The position numbers were made by a program, and so were the translations under genes. From Paraniabella defluvii (GTDB lineage: Bacteria; Bacteroidota; Bacteroidia; Chitinophagales; Chitinophagaceae), in assembly GCA_019316985.1 (NCBI GenBank), contig CP079215.1, forward strand, positions 558,001-622,000: a DNA stretch of 64,000 bases. The letters run 5' to 3'. Below are positions 52,178 to 63,057 of the stretch, one piece after another. The notes beneath the pieces were generated by a model, which worked only from the letters and a program-made list of their open reading frames with translations, was not told where the DNA came from and searched no databases. Within the stretch, counting starts at the first letter, position 1, and each line of letters starts with the position of its first letter.

Positions 52178-54939
52178 TTAGATAGTAAACGCAGTATTAA
52201 CGATCTCTTCCTGCTCCGCCTTATGCACTTTCATAAACCCAGACGCTGTAGAGGCACTGGCCTTTCTACCTATAATGCCATAATTGATTTGCTTGAGGTT
52301 CATTTGTAAGAAAGAGGCGGCACCCATATTCAGCGGCTCTTCCTGCACCCAATACCAAACCGCATTCTTATATTTATTATATAAGGCGGCTAACTGCTTC
52401 GCCGGTAAAGGATAAATCTGCTCCAGTCTTACGATTGCAACATCTTTACGTCCTTCCTTTTGCTGCCTTTCCAGCAAATCATAATAAACCTTACCGCTAC
52501 AGAAAAGCACTTTCTTAACATCTGCCGCTACCACATAATTATCATCAATTAACTCCTGGAATGATCCGGTTAAAAACTCCTTCTTGGTTGAATAAGTTCC
52601 GGGATGACGTAAATTAGCCTTGGGAGCAAAGTTGATCAGCGGCTTCCTGAAAGGCCAGGCCAGCTGCCGTCTTAAAGCATGAAAATAATTGGCAGCCGTG
52701 GTAATATTGGTTACCACAATGTTCAATTCTGCACAGGCTATTAAAAAGCGCTCCATACGTGCGCTGCTATGCTCAGGCCCCTGCCCTTCATAGCCGTGAG
52801 GTAATAACATTACCAGGCCGTTCATGCGATTCCATTTTTGCTCGGCGCCTGTAATAAACTGGTCGATGATGGTTTGTGCTCCGTTCACAAAGTCGCCAAA
52901 CTGCGCTTCCCATAATACCAAAGCATTGGGAGACGATAATGCATAGCCATACTCAAAGCCTAACACCGCATTCTCGCTCAGCAAAGAGTTGAACATTCTT
53001 ATCTTTCCTTCGGCACCCGGTATATTCGCCAACCGGTTATACGGCTTATCATTCACCTCATCTCTTAATACACAATGGCGGGAACTAAAAGTACCGCGTC
53101 CTACATCCTGTCCGCTCATCCTTACGTCTGCTCCATCTGCCATCAAGGTGCCAAAAGCCATCAGTTCTGCAGTAGCCCAATCTAGTTTTGATTCATCATT
53201 GAAAAGTTTCACCTTGTCTTTCAGCAGCTTATCTACCTTCTTCAACGGAGTAAATCCTTCAGGAATGGTCATAATTGCATCAAAGACCTTCTTAAAGTTT
53301 TCTTCAGAAACGGCCGTTACAGGGCTTTTATCAAAATCTTCTTCTGTTGCTTTTCTTAATTGCTTCCACAATAACTCGGGCGCCTGGTACGTGTAGGGTA
53401 AAGGCCTTTGCTTTACATCGTCCAGCCGGTCCTGAAGATCGGCCCAGAACTTGGTTTCCATTTCTTTAGCCAGATCCTTTGCATCGTCCTCGCCATTATC
53501 CAGCAAATACTTTACATACATTTCCCTCGGGTTCGGATGCTTATCAATCAGCGCGTACATTGCCGGTTGTGTAAACTTGGGATCATCGCCCTCGTTATGG
53601 CCATGCTTACGATAGCAAACCATATCAATAAATACATCGTCGTGGAAAGTGCTCCTGTACCTCGTAGCAATCTCGGCGCATTTAACCACAGCTTCGGGGT
53701 CGTCTCCGTTTACGTGAAACACCGGGCTTTGCGTCATTGCAGCCAAAGAAGTACAATAATCTGCACTACGCGCGTCAGAGAAATCAGTTGTAAAACCTAT
53801 CTGGTTGTTTATTACAAAATGAATGGTACCCCCTACCTGGTAACCTGGCAGTTTAGACATCTGCAGTAATTCATACACAATTCCCTGGCCGGCCACTGCC
53901 GCATCGCCGTGTATCAGGATGGGCAATACTTTATCATACTGCTCATCATGAATATTGTTAGCGCTGCTTCTGGCAAAGCCCAGTACCACCGGGTCTACCG
54001 CTTCGAGGTGAGAAGGATTGGGCATTAATTTTAAATGGATCTTATTGCCGCTGGTAGTTTCTACTTCGCTACCAAAGCCCAGGTGGTATTTTACATCCCC
54101 ACTACCCATGGTTTGGTTAATTTCCCCGTTCCTTCAAATTCACTAAATATCTGCTCATAGGTTTTACCTAAAATATTAGCGAGCACATTTAATCTTCCGC
54201 GGTGCGCCATACCAATTACCGCCTCTTTCACATCCAATTCTGCCGCCTTATTGATAATAGCATCAAGCGCGGCAATTGTTGTTTCACCGCCTTCCAAAGA
54301 AAACCTCTTTTGCCCTACATATTTGGTATGCAAAAACTTTTCAAACATTACTCCCTGGTTCAGCTTTTCCAGGATCCTTTTCTTTTTCTCCAAAGGAAAG
54401 GGTTTGGAAAAATTTCTTTCAATTTCGTTGGTGATCCAATCGATCTTCCTCTGGTCGCTGATATATTTAAATTCAACGCCTACATGGTTGGCATACCAGT
54501 TTTGCAAATGGGTAAAAATATTTCTTAACGTGGTAGTGCCCAGGCCAATTAAATTGCCGGCCTCATACTCTGTATCCAGGTCCGCCTCGCTCAGCCCATA
54601 AAATGAAAGTTCTACATTGGCGCCACGGTCTTTACGCTTTTTAATCGGATTGGTACTGGCTAATAAATGACCTTTATTGCGGTATCCCAAAATAAGACGG
54701 TATACCGCCAGCTCTTTTCTCCAGTCGTTTTTACCCGCACCAGCCGCAGTTTTTACAGCACCGTTTTCAGCCGCAGCAGTTCCATTCTTACCAGCCAGCC
54801 CATTACCTACTGCAAAATCAAATCCTTCAAAAAATTTGCGAAACTCAGTATCCACGCTGTCGGGGTTAGCAACAAACTCATGGTACATATTTTCTATAAA
54901 TGCAGGTGATGAGTTTGTGATATAAGAAAAGTCTTTCAT
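52178..54939 (-). CDS. odhA: 2-oxoglutarate dehydrogenase E1 (thiamine diphosphate-dependent)
   Basis: About 920 residues with one break near 54100. The N-terminal FSYITNSSPAFIENMYHEFV and RIDWITNEIERNF-like region (written KIDWITNEIERNF here) precede the ThDP core: AHRGRLNVLANILGK, HGDAAVAGQGIVYE (GDG/ThDP region) and NNQIGFTT. Later motifs are ALSSPNALVLWEAQFGDFVN and LLPHGYEGQGPEHSSARMER. It decarboxylates 2-oxoglutarate and feeds succinyl groups to OdhB. It is separated from odhB by a divergent regulator gene. Confidence 0.96.
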
Positions 54940-54993
54940 TATAAATGAATCGTTAATATATAAATAATGTGTTTAATTTAATCGTATCCGAGA

Positions 54994-55088
54994 GTGTTAA
55001 AAGACGCTTTAACTATATTTCCGCGAAATTAGGATTTAATTTCTATCGGTCACAATAAAGATGCTTAGAAAGCGTTAAAAGATGCTTT
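54994..55088. repeat. Pair of direct repeats upstream of odhA/rpsT
   Basis: GTGTTAAAAGACGCTTT (54994-55010) and GCGTTAAAAGATGCTTT (55072-55088) differ at two positions and are 78 bp apart in the divergent 279-bp spacer between odhA and rpsT. They may be binding sites for a regulator of odhA. The rest of the spacer has no gene. Confidence 0.5.
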
Positions 55089-55167
55089 CGAAATTTTATA
55101 TCGAAACAAAATATAACCGGCACCGGATACATGTATAGGTTGTTGAGGGAAAAAATTAAAAAAATTA

Positions 55168-55197
55168 TTGCCATATCTTAAAAACTCCCTACCTTTG
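55168..55197 (+). promoter_or_regulatory. rpsT promoter
   Basis: TTG (55168-55170), 19 bases, then TACCTTTG (55190-55197): an exact match to the Bacteroidetes -33/-7 consensus. The start codon of rpsT is at 55219. Confidence 0.75.
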
Positions 55198-55218
55198 CCG
55201 TCCAAAAATTAGAAATAG

Positions 55219-55478
55219 ATGGCCAATCATAAAGCTACAAAAAAGACGCACGTCAGGCAGCTAAACGCCGCGAAAGAAACAGATACTATGGCAAAACTAC
55301 ACGTAATGCTATCAGGGATTTGAAAGCAGCGGATACTACCGAAGCAGCTTCTAAATTATCTTCTGTTGAAAGCATGATTGATAAATTAGCTAAACGTGGC
55401 GTTATTCATCGCAATAAAGCAGCTAACTTAAAAAGCAAGCTGGCTAAAAGATTGAATGCAGCAGCTACAGCAGCTTAA
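55219..55478 (+). CDS. rpsT: 30S ribosomal protein S20
   Basis: About 87 residues. MANHKATKKDARQ is followed by AKRRERNRYYGKTTRNAIR and VIHRNKAANLKSKLAKRLN, the S20 pattern. One A is missing from the run near 55240-55246, so no single frame covers it as printed. That an essential, highly expressed gene is broken by a homopolymer indel is good evidence of sequence error. It has its own promoter and terminator, so it is a monocistronic unit. Confidence 0.93.
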
Positions 55479-55505
55479 TTATCAATTTTCTATATACCTC
55501 TTTTG

Positions 55506-55532
55506 AAGGAAGGCTAAAGCCTTCCTTTTTTA
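55506..55532 (+). terminator. Intrinsic terminator of rpsT
   Basis: A perfect 9-bp stem AAGGAAGGC / GCCTTCCTT with a TAAA loop, followed by TTTT. It lies 28 bp past the rpsT stop and also faces the convergent murQ. Confidence 0.88.
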
Positions 55533-55540
55533 GGTTGCAG

Positions 55541-56354
55541 TTATTCTTTTGTTATTGTATCTATCGCCAGCTTTACGCTGCCTTTTTCGAGCAATAATTG
55601 CTTCGCCTTCTCATAGTCTGCTATACCGGTACGATCCATAATCATCCGGGTTCCGCGATCTATGAGCTTATCATTGGTTAACTGCATATTTACCATGCGG
55701 TTGCCCTCTACCCTGCCCATTTGTATCATCACCGTAGTGGAGATCATATTTAATACCAGCTTTTGGGCGGTACCGCTTTTCATGCGGGTACTTCCTGTAA
55801 CAAATTCGGGGCCTACAATTACCTCAACCGGATGATCGGCCACCTTGCTGATGTCTGCATCCGGATTGCAGGAAATACTCCCCGTTACAATATTGTTGGC
55901 CTGGCAATGCCTTAATGCGCCAATTACATAAGGGGTGGTACCGCTGGCAGCAACCCCCACCACCACATCTTTTTCACTAACATTATGCTCCTTCAGGTCA
56001 TTCCAGCCCTGCTCCTCGTCATCTTCCGCATTTTCTACCGGTGTGGTAATTGCTTTATTTCCCCGGCAATAACTCCTATTACTACACCCGGGGCATACCA
56101 TAGGTAGGTGGAATTTCGCTGGCATCCAGTATGCCCAACCGCCCGCTGGTACCGGCTCCTATATAAAACAGGCGCCCGCCCGAGAGCATGCGGTCAACAA
56201 TCGCGTCAACCAGTCCTTCTATCTGCTGTAATGCAGCTTCTACCGCCACGGGTACGGTTTGGTCTTCTTTATTAATAGAACCCAGCAATTCCTTTATACT
56301 CATTTTTTCCAGGTCGTTATACCTGCTGGGCTGTTCCGTTACTTTTTGATTCAT
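55541..56354 (-). CDS. murQ: N-acetylmuramic acid 6-phosphate etherase
   Basis: Cleaves the lactyl ether of MurNAc 6-phosphate to GlcNAc 6-phosphate in cell-wall recycling. The SIS-domain phosphosugar site is RLFYIGAGTSGRLGILDASE, with VVVGVAASGTTPYVIGAL, then EVIVGPEFVTGSTRMKSGTA and a catalytic-region NRMVNMQLTNDKL. One or two breaks lie near 56070-56105. It follows the sugar kinase by 35 bp, so the two probably act in sequence. Confidence 0.94.
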
Positions 56355-56389
56355 ATAGATACAGGTTTTACTTGCACACTTCTCAATTA

Positions 56390-57238
56390 CTACGCTTCTT
56401 TGTGATACTCGATCAGGCCTTTCATAGGTTTTTGCAAAATTCTGCCTAACTCAAAGTTATAAGTAGCGCAAAGTTCTTTAATAACATCCTTAAAACCAAA
56501 AGCGATACCTCCTACAAAATTAATCGGATACTTCCAGGCCTCGTTATATTTGCCCAGGTGGGTGAAGAAGAAATCGTTCAGCCCATCTTCTATGATATTC
56601 TCTATCATGTAATGCCCGCGGTTATCAGCTAAAAAGCGGGCAAAAGAAGCCAGGTAACGGTTGGGCAACGGTTTTTGTAAACATGCTCCAGTATTTCAGT
56701 GGCGTTGGTTACATACGCCGCATCAAACCTGGCACGCAGGTCTTCATCGAACGTATTGTATAAATAATATTGCAGCACTTTTTTGCCCAGGTAAGCGCCA
56801 CTCCCCTCATCTCCCAAAGCATATCCTAAACCGGGATTATTCTTTTTTATTTTTTACCATCATAAAAGCAACTGCTGGAGCCGGTTCCCAAGATACAGGC
56901 AATACCTTTATTGTTTCCACAAAGCCCTATTGCCGCACCTTCCACATCATTGGTTACATTAACTGCGGCGCCGGTAAAAGTCTTTTTATAGCATTGCGCA
57001 CGAGTTTATTATTCGCAGGGCTCAAACATCCCGTTCCATAAAAAAACACCTGGTCAATTTCCGCTTTTTTTTAAGGAAGGTATCAGTTCTTTGCGCAGTA
57101 ATTCGGCAATTTGCGCTTCTCCTAAAAAATAAGGACTTATCCCTGCTGTTTCAACCGACTTTACCTTTCCGTTACGTAAAAGACTCCATTCGGTTTTTTT
57201 GTAGACCCGGCATCTGCGATAAGAATAGATTTCGACAT
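56390..57238 (-). CDS. BadF/BadG-type amino-sugar kinase (GlcNAc/MurNAc kinase-like)
   Basis: About 283 residues of the ASKHA kinase fold. The start at 57238 gives MSKSILIADAGSTKTEWSLL (phosphate-1 motif). Further motifs in other frames include GNNKGIACILGTGSSSCFYD (phosphate-2), LGDEGSGAYLGKKVLQYYLY and the C-terminal NFVGGIAFGFKDVIKELC (adenosine site). Breaks lie near 57195, 57070, 56990, 56850 and 56670. Because murQ follows it directly, the likely substrate is MurNAc (MurK-like role), though GlcNAc is possible. Confidence 0.85.
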
Positions 57239-57450
57239 TAGCTTGATGGTTTATAAAAATAATATGCTAATATAGGTATCTATCCTGTCTGAACCATGAT
57301 TTATACCATCTGATTCCTGTAACCGATGCGTTATGGATATAGAATACCCCGAAGACGGATGCCTGCAGGCTGGCCAGGTTATAAAACAGGAGCTTCTTCA
57401 ACAACGGTTCAGACAATTTTATCTATTTTGCAGGCTTATTTTTAATAAAG

Positions 57451-59028
57451 ATGAAGAGAAAATTTGAGGTTTGGCTACCGTTGCTCCTTTCGGCCGTGAT
57501 GATTTTAGGTATGTATATAGGATACAGGTTTGCTACGGGCCAGCCCAATAAAAAAATATTCAAAAAGACAGGGTTACGGCCCTGCAGGAAGCCCTGGATA
57601 TCATCAGAACCCGTTATGTTGATTCTGTACAAGTAGATACACTGGAAGGGAATGCGATCAGGAAATGATGAGCGAGCTGGACCCCACTCGGTATACCTGC
57701 CGCCTGCAGAGCTCAAGGAAGCCAATGAAGACCTCTCTGGCAACTTCGAAGGTATCGGTGTAGAGTTCAGCCAGATAAGAGATACCGTTAACATAACTTA
57801 TGTTATAGAAGGAGGTCCCAGCGATAAAGCGGGCTTGCTTATAGGCGACCAGATCATAAAAGTAGACAGCAATAATCTTACGGGAAAATCCATTAACACG
57901 CTTAAAATACGAGGCCTGATACGGGGAGAAAGAGGCTCACCGGCCAGGCTCGAAATTATGAGAAACGGCAACATATTGCCTGTTACCGTAATTCGTGGAA
58001 ATATACCTACGCCATCTATTTCGGCGGCCTATATGATGGATAAAAACACCGCCTTTATCAAGCTGGATAAGTTCACCAATAACACGTACCGCGAATTTAT
58101 GGAAGCAGCGGAAAGCATGAAAAAACAGGGCATGAGCCAGCTGATATTCGACCTGAGAGGAAATGGCGGCGGTTATATGGACCAGGCCATTCAGATCGCC
58201 GATGAATTTTTGAGCGGAGATAAACTGATTGTGTACACGCAGGGGTGAACAGCCCTAAAACAGAATACCGGTGCAAAAGGCCGGGCATATTTGAAACCGG
58301 TAAGCTAGCCGTTCTGGTGGATGAATTAGCGCCAGCGCCAGCGAAATACTCGCAGGCGCACTGCAGGATTGGGATCGTGCAACGATCATAGGCCGCCGAA
58401 CTTTTGGAAAAGGCCTGGTACAGGAACCTTTCCTGTTAACCGATGGTTCGGCCATGAGATTAACTGTTGCGAGGTATTACACACCTATCGGGCGCAGCAT
58501 ACAAAAACCCTATACAGGGGCAAGAAAGTGTACATGGATGAGGTTTGGGAGCGCTATGCCACCGGCCAGCTATATTATGCAGACAGTAACAAGATAAGTA
58601 ACGGGAAAGTGTATAAAACCAATGGCGGCCGCACGGTGTATGGTGGCGGAGGAATTATGCCGGATGTTTTCGTAGGACTCGATACCTCCAACTACTCAAG
58701 AGAAATCAACATGCTGTTTTTGAACGGCTCGTTTAACGACTTTGTTTTTCACTACTACCTGGATAACAAAAAATACTGGACCCTTATCCTAACCCGCAGG
58801 TTTATACCCAAAACTTTGATCCCGCCCGAAATATGTGGACTCAGTTCACCAACTGGGTAAAAAAGATACTGTAAACCTTTCGGGGTTCCGGCGTTTGAGA
58901 AAGAAAAGGTAGAGCACCGGATGGAGGCGCAACTGGCCCGCTTTAAATGGCGCGACTCGGGCTTTTACCAGGTAATGAACACAAAGGACACCCTGGTACT
59001 TACGGCGCTGAAAGAGCTGGCCAAGTAA
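57451..59028 (+). CDS. S41 C-terminal processing peptidase with PDZ domain
   Basis: About 525 residues. A membrane/signal segment ([20 protein letters not shown]) is followed by a helical part ([19 protein letters not shown]) and a PDZ domain ([37 protein letters not shown]). The catalytic core has [20 protein letters not shown], the nucleophile Ser in [14 protein letters not shown] and the Lys in [14 protein letters not shown]. Breaks lie near 57570, 57660, 58240, 58330, 58785 and 58860. The tail ends TALKELAK at 59028. Confidence 0.92.
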
Positions 59029-59071
59029 ACCGGCGGTATAAAAACATTCCGACACCTGTTAACTTGAAAAC

Positions 59072-60432
59072 ATGGATATTAAAAACAATATTTTAGAAAC
59101 CATCGGCAATACGCCACTGATACGGTTGAATAAAATCACCCAAAGCCTGCCCTGTACGGTATTAGCAAAAGTGGACTACTTTAATCCCGGCAACAGCATT
59201 AAAGACCGGATGGCTTTAAAAATGGTTGAGGTTGCCGAGCAAGAAGGAAAGCTGAAGCCCGGCGGAACTATTATCGAAGGCACCAGCGGCAATACCGGGA
59301 TGGGCCTTGCCCTTGCCGCCATTGTAAAAGGCTATAAGTGCATATTTGTTACTACCGACAAACAATCGAAAGAAAAGGCAGATGTTTTAAAAGCGATGGG
59401 CGCTGAAGTAATTGTATGCCCCAACAATGTAGAACCCGACGACCCGCAAAGTTACTATAGCGTGGCAGCGAGGCTGGCAAGGGAGGTACCTAACTCTTAT
59501 CATATGAATCAATATGATAACCTGGCCAACCGCCAGGCACATTATGAAACGACCGGCCCGGAAATATGGAATCAAACAGACGGCAAGATCACCCACCTGG
59601 TATGTACAGCGGGTACGGGCGGCACTATTACGGGCGTAGCTATGTACCTTAAGGAAAAAAATCCTGATATTAAAATATGGGCAGTGGATGCCTATGGCTC
59701 TTTACTAACCAAATATTTTAAAACCGGAGAATTGGACGAAAACGAAGTGTATCCCTATTTCAGTGAAGGATTTGGGAAGACTTCCTGCCCAAAAATTACA
59801 AAATGGATGTAATTGACGAGTTCACCCAGGTTACCGATAAGGATGGTGCTGTAATGGCCAGAAGGCTGGCAAAAGAAGAGGGATTGTTTTGCGGTTACAG
59901 TGCGGGAAGCTGCCTGAAAGGGTTGATGCAATTGAAAGACTCTTTAACAAAGGACGACCTGGTTGTTTGTATCCTGCATGATCACGGAAGCCGGTACGTG
60001 GCCAAAATATATAACGATCAATGGATGATGGAGCGCGGATTCCTGGATGTAAAAACCTTTAAAGACATCATTAATGGCAGATCGGGCAAGCAGAAGTTGA
60101 TTACCATCAGCGCTGACCAACCGGTTGCGGAGGCTGTTGAGTTAATGAAACAATATGATATTGAACACATCCCTGTTACGAAAGAAGGGGAAATTGTTGG
60201 CTCTATTACGGAAGGAGGCCTGTTTCAAAAAGTTTTTAGTAATCCTGATATTAAAAACGAAAAAATCGCCAATGTAGTTGAAGCCGCATTTCCACTGGTA
60301 GACTTTAATGTTTCGGTAGATAAGCTAAAAACATTGATCACGAAGGAAAACGGGGCAGTAATGAGCAAAGATGATGCGGGCATATACCATATTGTAACCA
60401 AATACGACGTGATACAGGCATTAGGCGCATGA
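59072..60432 (+). CDS. Cystathionine beta-synthase (PLP enzyme with CBS domains)
   Basis: About 453 residues, broken once near 59780-59805. The PLP Lys is in NPGNSIKDRMALKM, the phosphate loop is EGTSGNTGMGLALAA, and CTAGTGGTITGVAMYLKEK binds the cofactor phosphate. The C-terminal CBS-domain pair (SADQPVAEAVELMKQYDIEH, MSKDDAGIYHIVTKYDVIQA) is typical of cystathionine beta-synthase rather than cysteine synthase. It condenses serine or an activated form with homocysteine in transsulfuration. Confidence 0.9.
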
Positions 60433-60452
60433 GCCGGCAAACGGTTTTTGCT

Positions 60453-61083
60453 TTATAATTTCTTTATCACCGTTTTTCTTTTATACGCATCCAGCGCCTC
60501 GAGTTCTTCTGCAATTCTTTCATCCCACTCCTCCTGTGCTGCAAAGTCCTCGCCATGCTGTGTATCCTGGTCATAAAGGCGCTGGTATAACTCGGCGGCC
60601 TTAAATTTTACCTGCACAAAATCGGCAATTTCTTTTCTATAATTAGCAGATAATTTTAAGGCCTGCAGATCGCGTGTTGCCTGGCGGGCAAATATTTCAG
60701 AAATATCGAAATGCTTTTGTTCATGCATCAGCAGTTTCTGCTTTACTGAAGCGCTATAATCCAATACCCTTTCTTTTATAAATGTATTCTGCTTATGCAC
60801 CGTGGCCTCTACCACTATGCGGATGCTGACGGGCCTGCCGTTAATTTTATCGGTAGTAAGATAATAAGTGATGCCGGTACGCGTTAAAGCTGAAACATTT
60901 TCATCTACGGTTTCAGGCTGTCACTCACCACTTTAAAGTCCTGTAGCTGCAGCCTCCGGCCTTCCGTCCAGAAGATAATGCTACTGTTATTAGGAGCCTG
61001 AGCTGCGGCCTTAAAGCAGAACAATGGTAAACTGAGCAGGATATGTAAAAAAGTACTCTAATAAGATACTGTTTGATGATCAA
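60453..61083 (-). CDS. DUF922-like exported putative metalloprotease
   Basis: About 205 residues. A hydrophobic leader (ILLSLPLFCFKAAAQ) precedes SSIIFWTEGRRLQLQDFK, and the motif LLMHEQKHFDISEIFAR is the HExxH-like core of DUF922 proteins. The C-terminus is charged and helical (DERIAEELEALDAYKRK). No ATG is found in the right frame; a TTG near 61083 or an erroneous base may hide the start. Breaks lie near 61030, 60915 and 60950. Confidence 0.6.
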
Positions 61084-61155
61084 AGTAACGTGTGCGAACA
61101 ATACACGGTCAGTTCTTCAGACGCAATATTGAGCCCAGCCGGCATTAAAGCCCTG

Positions 61156-62853
61156 TTAAAAATAAAAGTCCCGGCGGCCAATGTTCCAACGTAAACCAAA
61201 ATTAAAGATAGTGCTGCTTTTAGTGGCTACTGCGGGAGGAGTGTCATAGCGCTGTTTGCGAAGCATACCCATAAACTCCAGAAACAGGTTTTCTTTTAAC
61301 TCGTAAGATAGCAGGAGGCTTAGCATAGCTGCATTGGTTTTCCACCCGCTGCCCACTTCATGCCCGTAATCGCCGCCAGTTCGCGTAGTGCTGGGTAAAA
61401 ATATATTGCTACCAAAATTAACCGTGCGGTTACTATCAAGCCCCTGCATATAATACATAGCACGCCCTTCGATCATCCATTTGGGCGCAGGCCTGTAGCG
61501 GGCAACACCAATCCATTCATTAAAATTGGCCATTAATGGATGTGCCAGGGGCTGATTATAGTGGGTATAGTTAGCAACAGAGTCGTAATGCGAATAGGTA
61601 TAGGGTCTTACCCGGTTCAACTCCAGCTGCAAGTCTAAATTTTTCACGGTAAATGCATCGATATATTTAGCGCCCAGCTGGTAGCCAAATTTATTGGCCC
61701 ACCAGTTATTGCCGCCCGTTAATTCAGACAGTTTAAATTCATCAAACAGCAATTGTCCGTAAACCTGCGCCGTCCGGGCTATATTGGCTTTAAAATCCAT
61801 TCCCACTACTGCGTTATCCGGGCTTCCCTGGTCACGCTCTACCGATCTGTAAAAGATAACCGGCACGAGATATCCCAACTCAAAACGATTGGTGCGGCCA
61901 AATACAACCCCTTCAAACACCCCTACATTCAACCATTTGGTCAAATTAATATCCAAATGATGCATAGCCGCATACTTCTTTCCTAATAGATCGTCCCCAG
62001 GGTTACTTTGATAAGCGTTGGTAAGCTCCATAAAAAGGTTCTGGTAATTGAATTTCCAGATACGGGTATTGAGCCTTAAAAACAGGTTATTGTTTCCGAA
62101 ATCACTTAAAAACAAGCTGCGTTGTCCGTTACCAATAAAATTTTTATCATAACCAAAAGTTATATCTACGTATTTGGTTGCGCCTACTGTGATGTATCCG
62201 CGCGCATCAAAAAGTCCCGGCCACCAGCGGCTTTAAAATCTTTATAAAAACCAGCACCGGGCACCGCAGTGCGCTCCTTCATCCAGTCCTGCACATAGGT
62301 GGGATAGCGCTCCTGGTTATCCGTAAGAGTTGTATAAAAACCTATTTTATTGGCAATACGCCCACGTATGGCAATTCCTGGTGTTGTAAAAAAGACGCTG
62401 ATCATTACCATTTTCTTTCATAAAGCCAATGTTCAAAACCGGGTTAACGGTAAGGTCGAAGTCCTTACTATGCGTTTCATACAATCCTGCCGGGTATTGA
62501 TAAAAAGTATTACCCACCAGCTTTTTACTCATGTATGCATCCCGCTCTTCTTCGGGTAACCATTCAATATTATTGGCCAACGCGCTTCTTAAATAATACT
62601 TATCTACGTTGGTAAGTTTTGCATCCAGGGCAGAATCTACGTTCAGATAGTGCTTTATAGCAGGTACATAAAATTCCCGGCTATAAGGTTTGGTCTTACT
62701 TAAATTCAGCAGGGGGTCTTTTTGAGCCTTAATCTCCAGCCGGTCCAGCAAGATTTCCTGTTTATCTCCCCTTGGCAAATAGGTAGATTGCGATGCAGCA
62801 AAAAGTGGTAATAAAACAACTGCTAGCAAAGGCAGGTATTTCTTAAATTGCAT
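61156..62853 (-). CDS. Outer-membrane beta-barrel, capsule assembly Wzi-like
   Basis: About 565 residues. A signal peptide (MQFKKYLPLLAVVLLPLFAA) is followed by a helical periplasmic part (LSKTKPYSREFYVPAIKHYL) and a long beta-rich region with alternating aromatics: KYVDITFGYDKNFIGNGQRS, LFLSDFGNNNLFLRLNTRIW and GVFEGVVFGRTNRFELGYLV. It ends RWNIGRRDFYF, with an aromatic final residue as in outer-membrane proteins. The NGxRSLFLSD element resembles Wzi-like barrels. Breaks lie near 62390 and 62185. The exact role is uncertain. Confidence 0.6.
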
Positions 62854-63057
62854 AGTTTATTGATAAGGTTAATTAAAGTATTTTTATTGATGACCCGGTG
62901 GTATTGACTTCATCTGTTTCTGGTGCACTTTTAAAAAAGCGCTATCAACTATAGAACTTTTATACATCCGTCAGTTAAAGCTGAATGCAACTGTTGCCAT
63001 TAGCAGTATTACCTTTTAATGGTAACAAGTAAAACACCGGGCACAAAAACAAAAACC

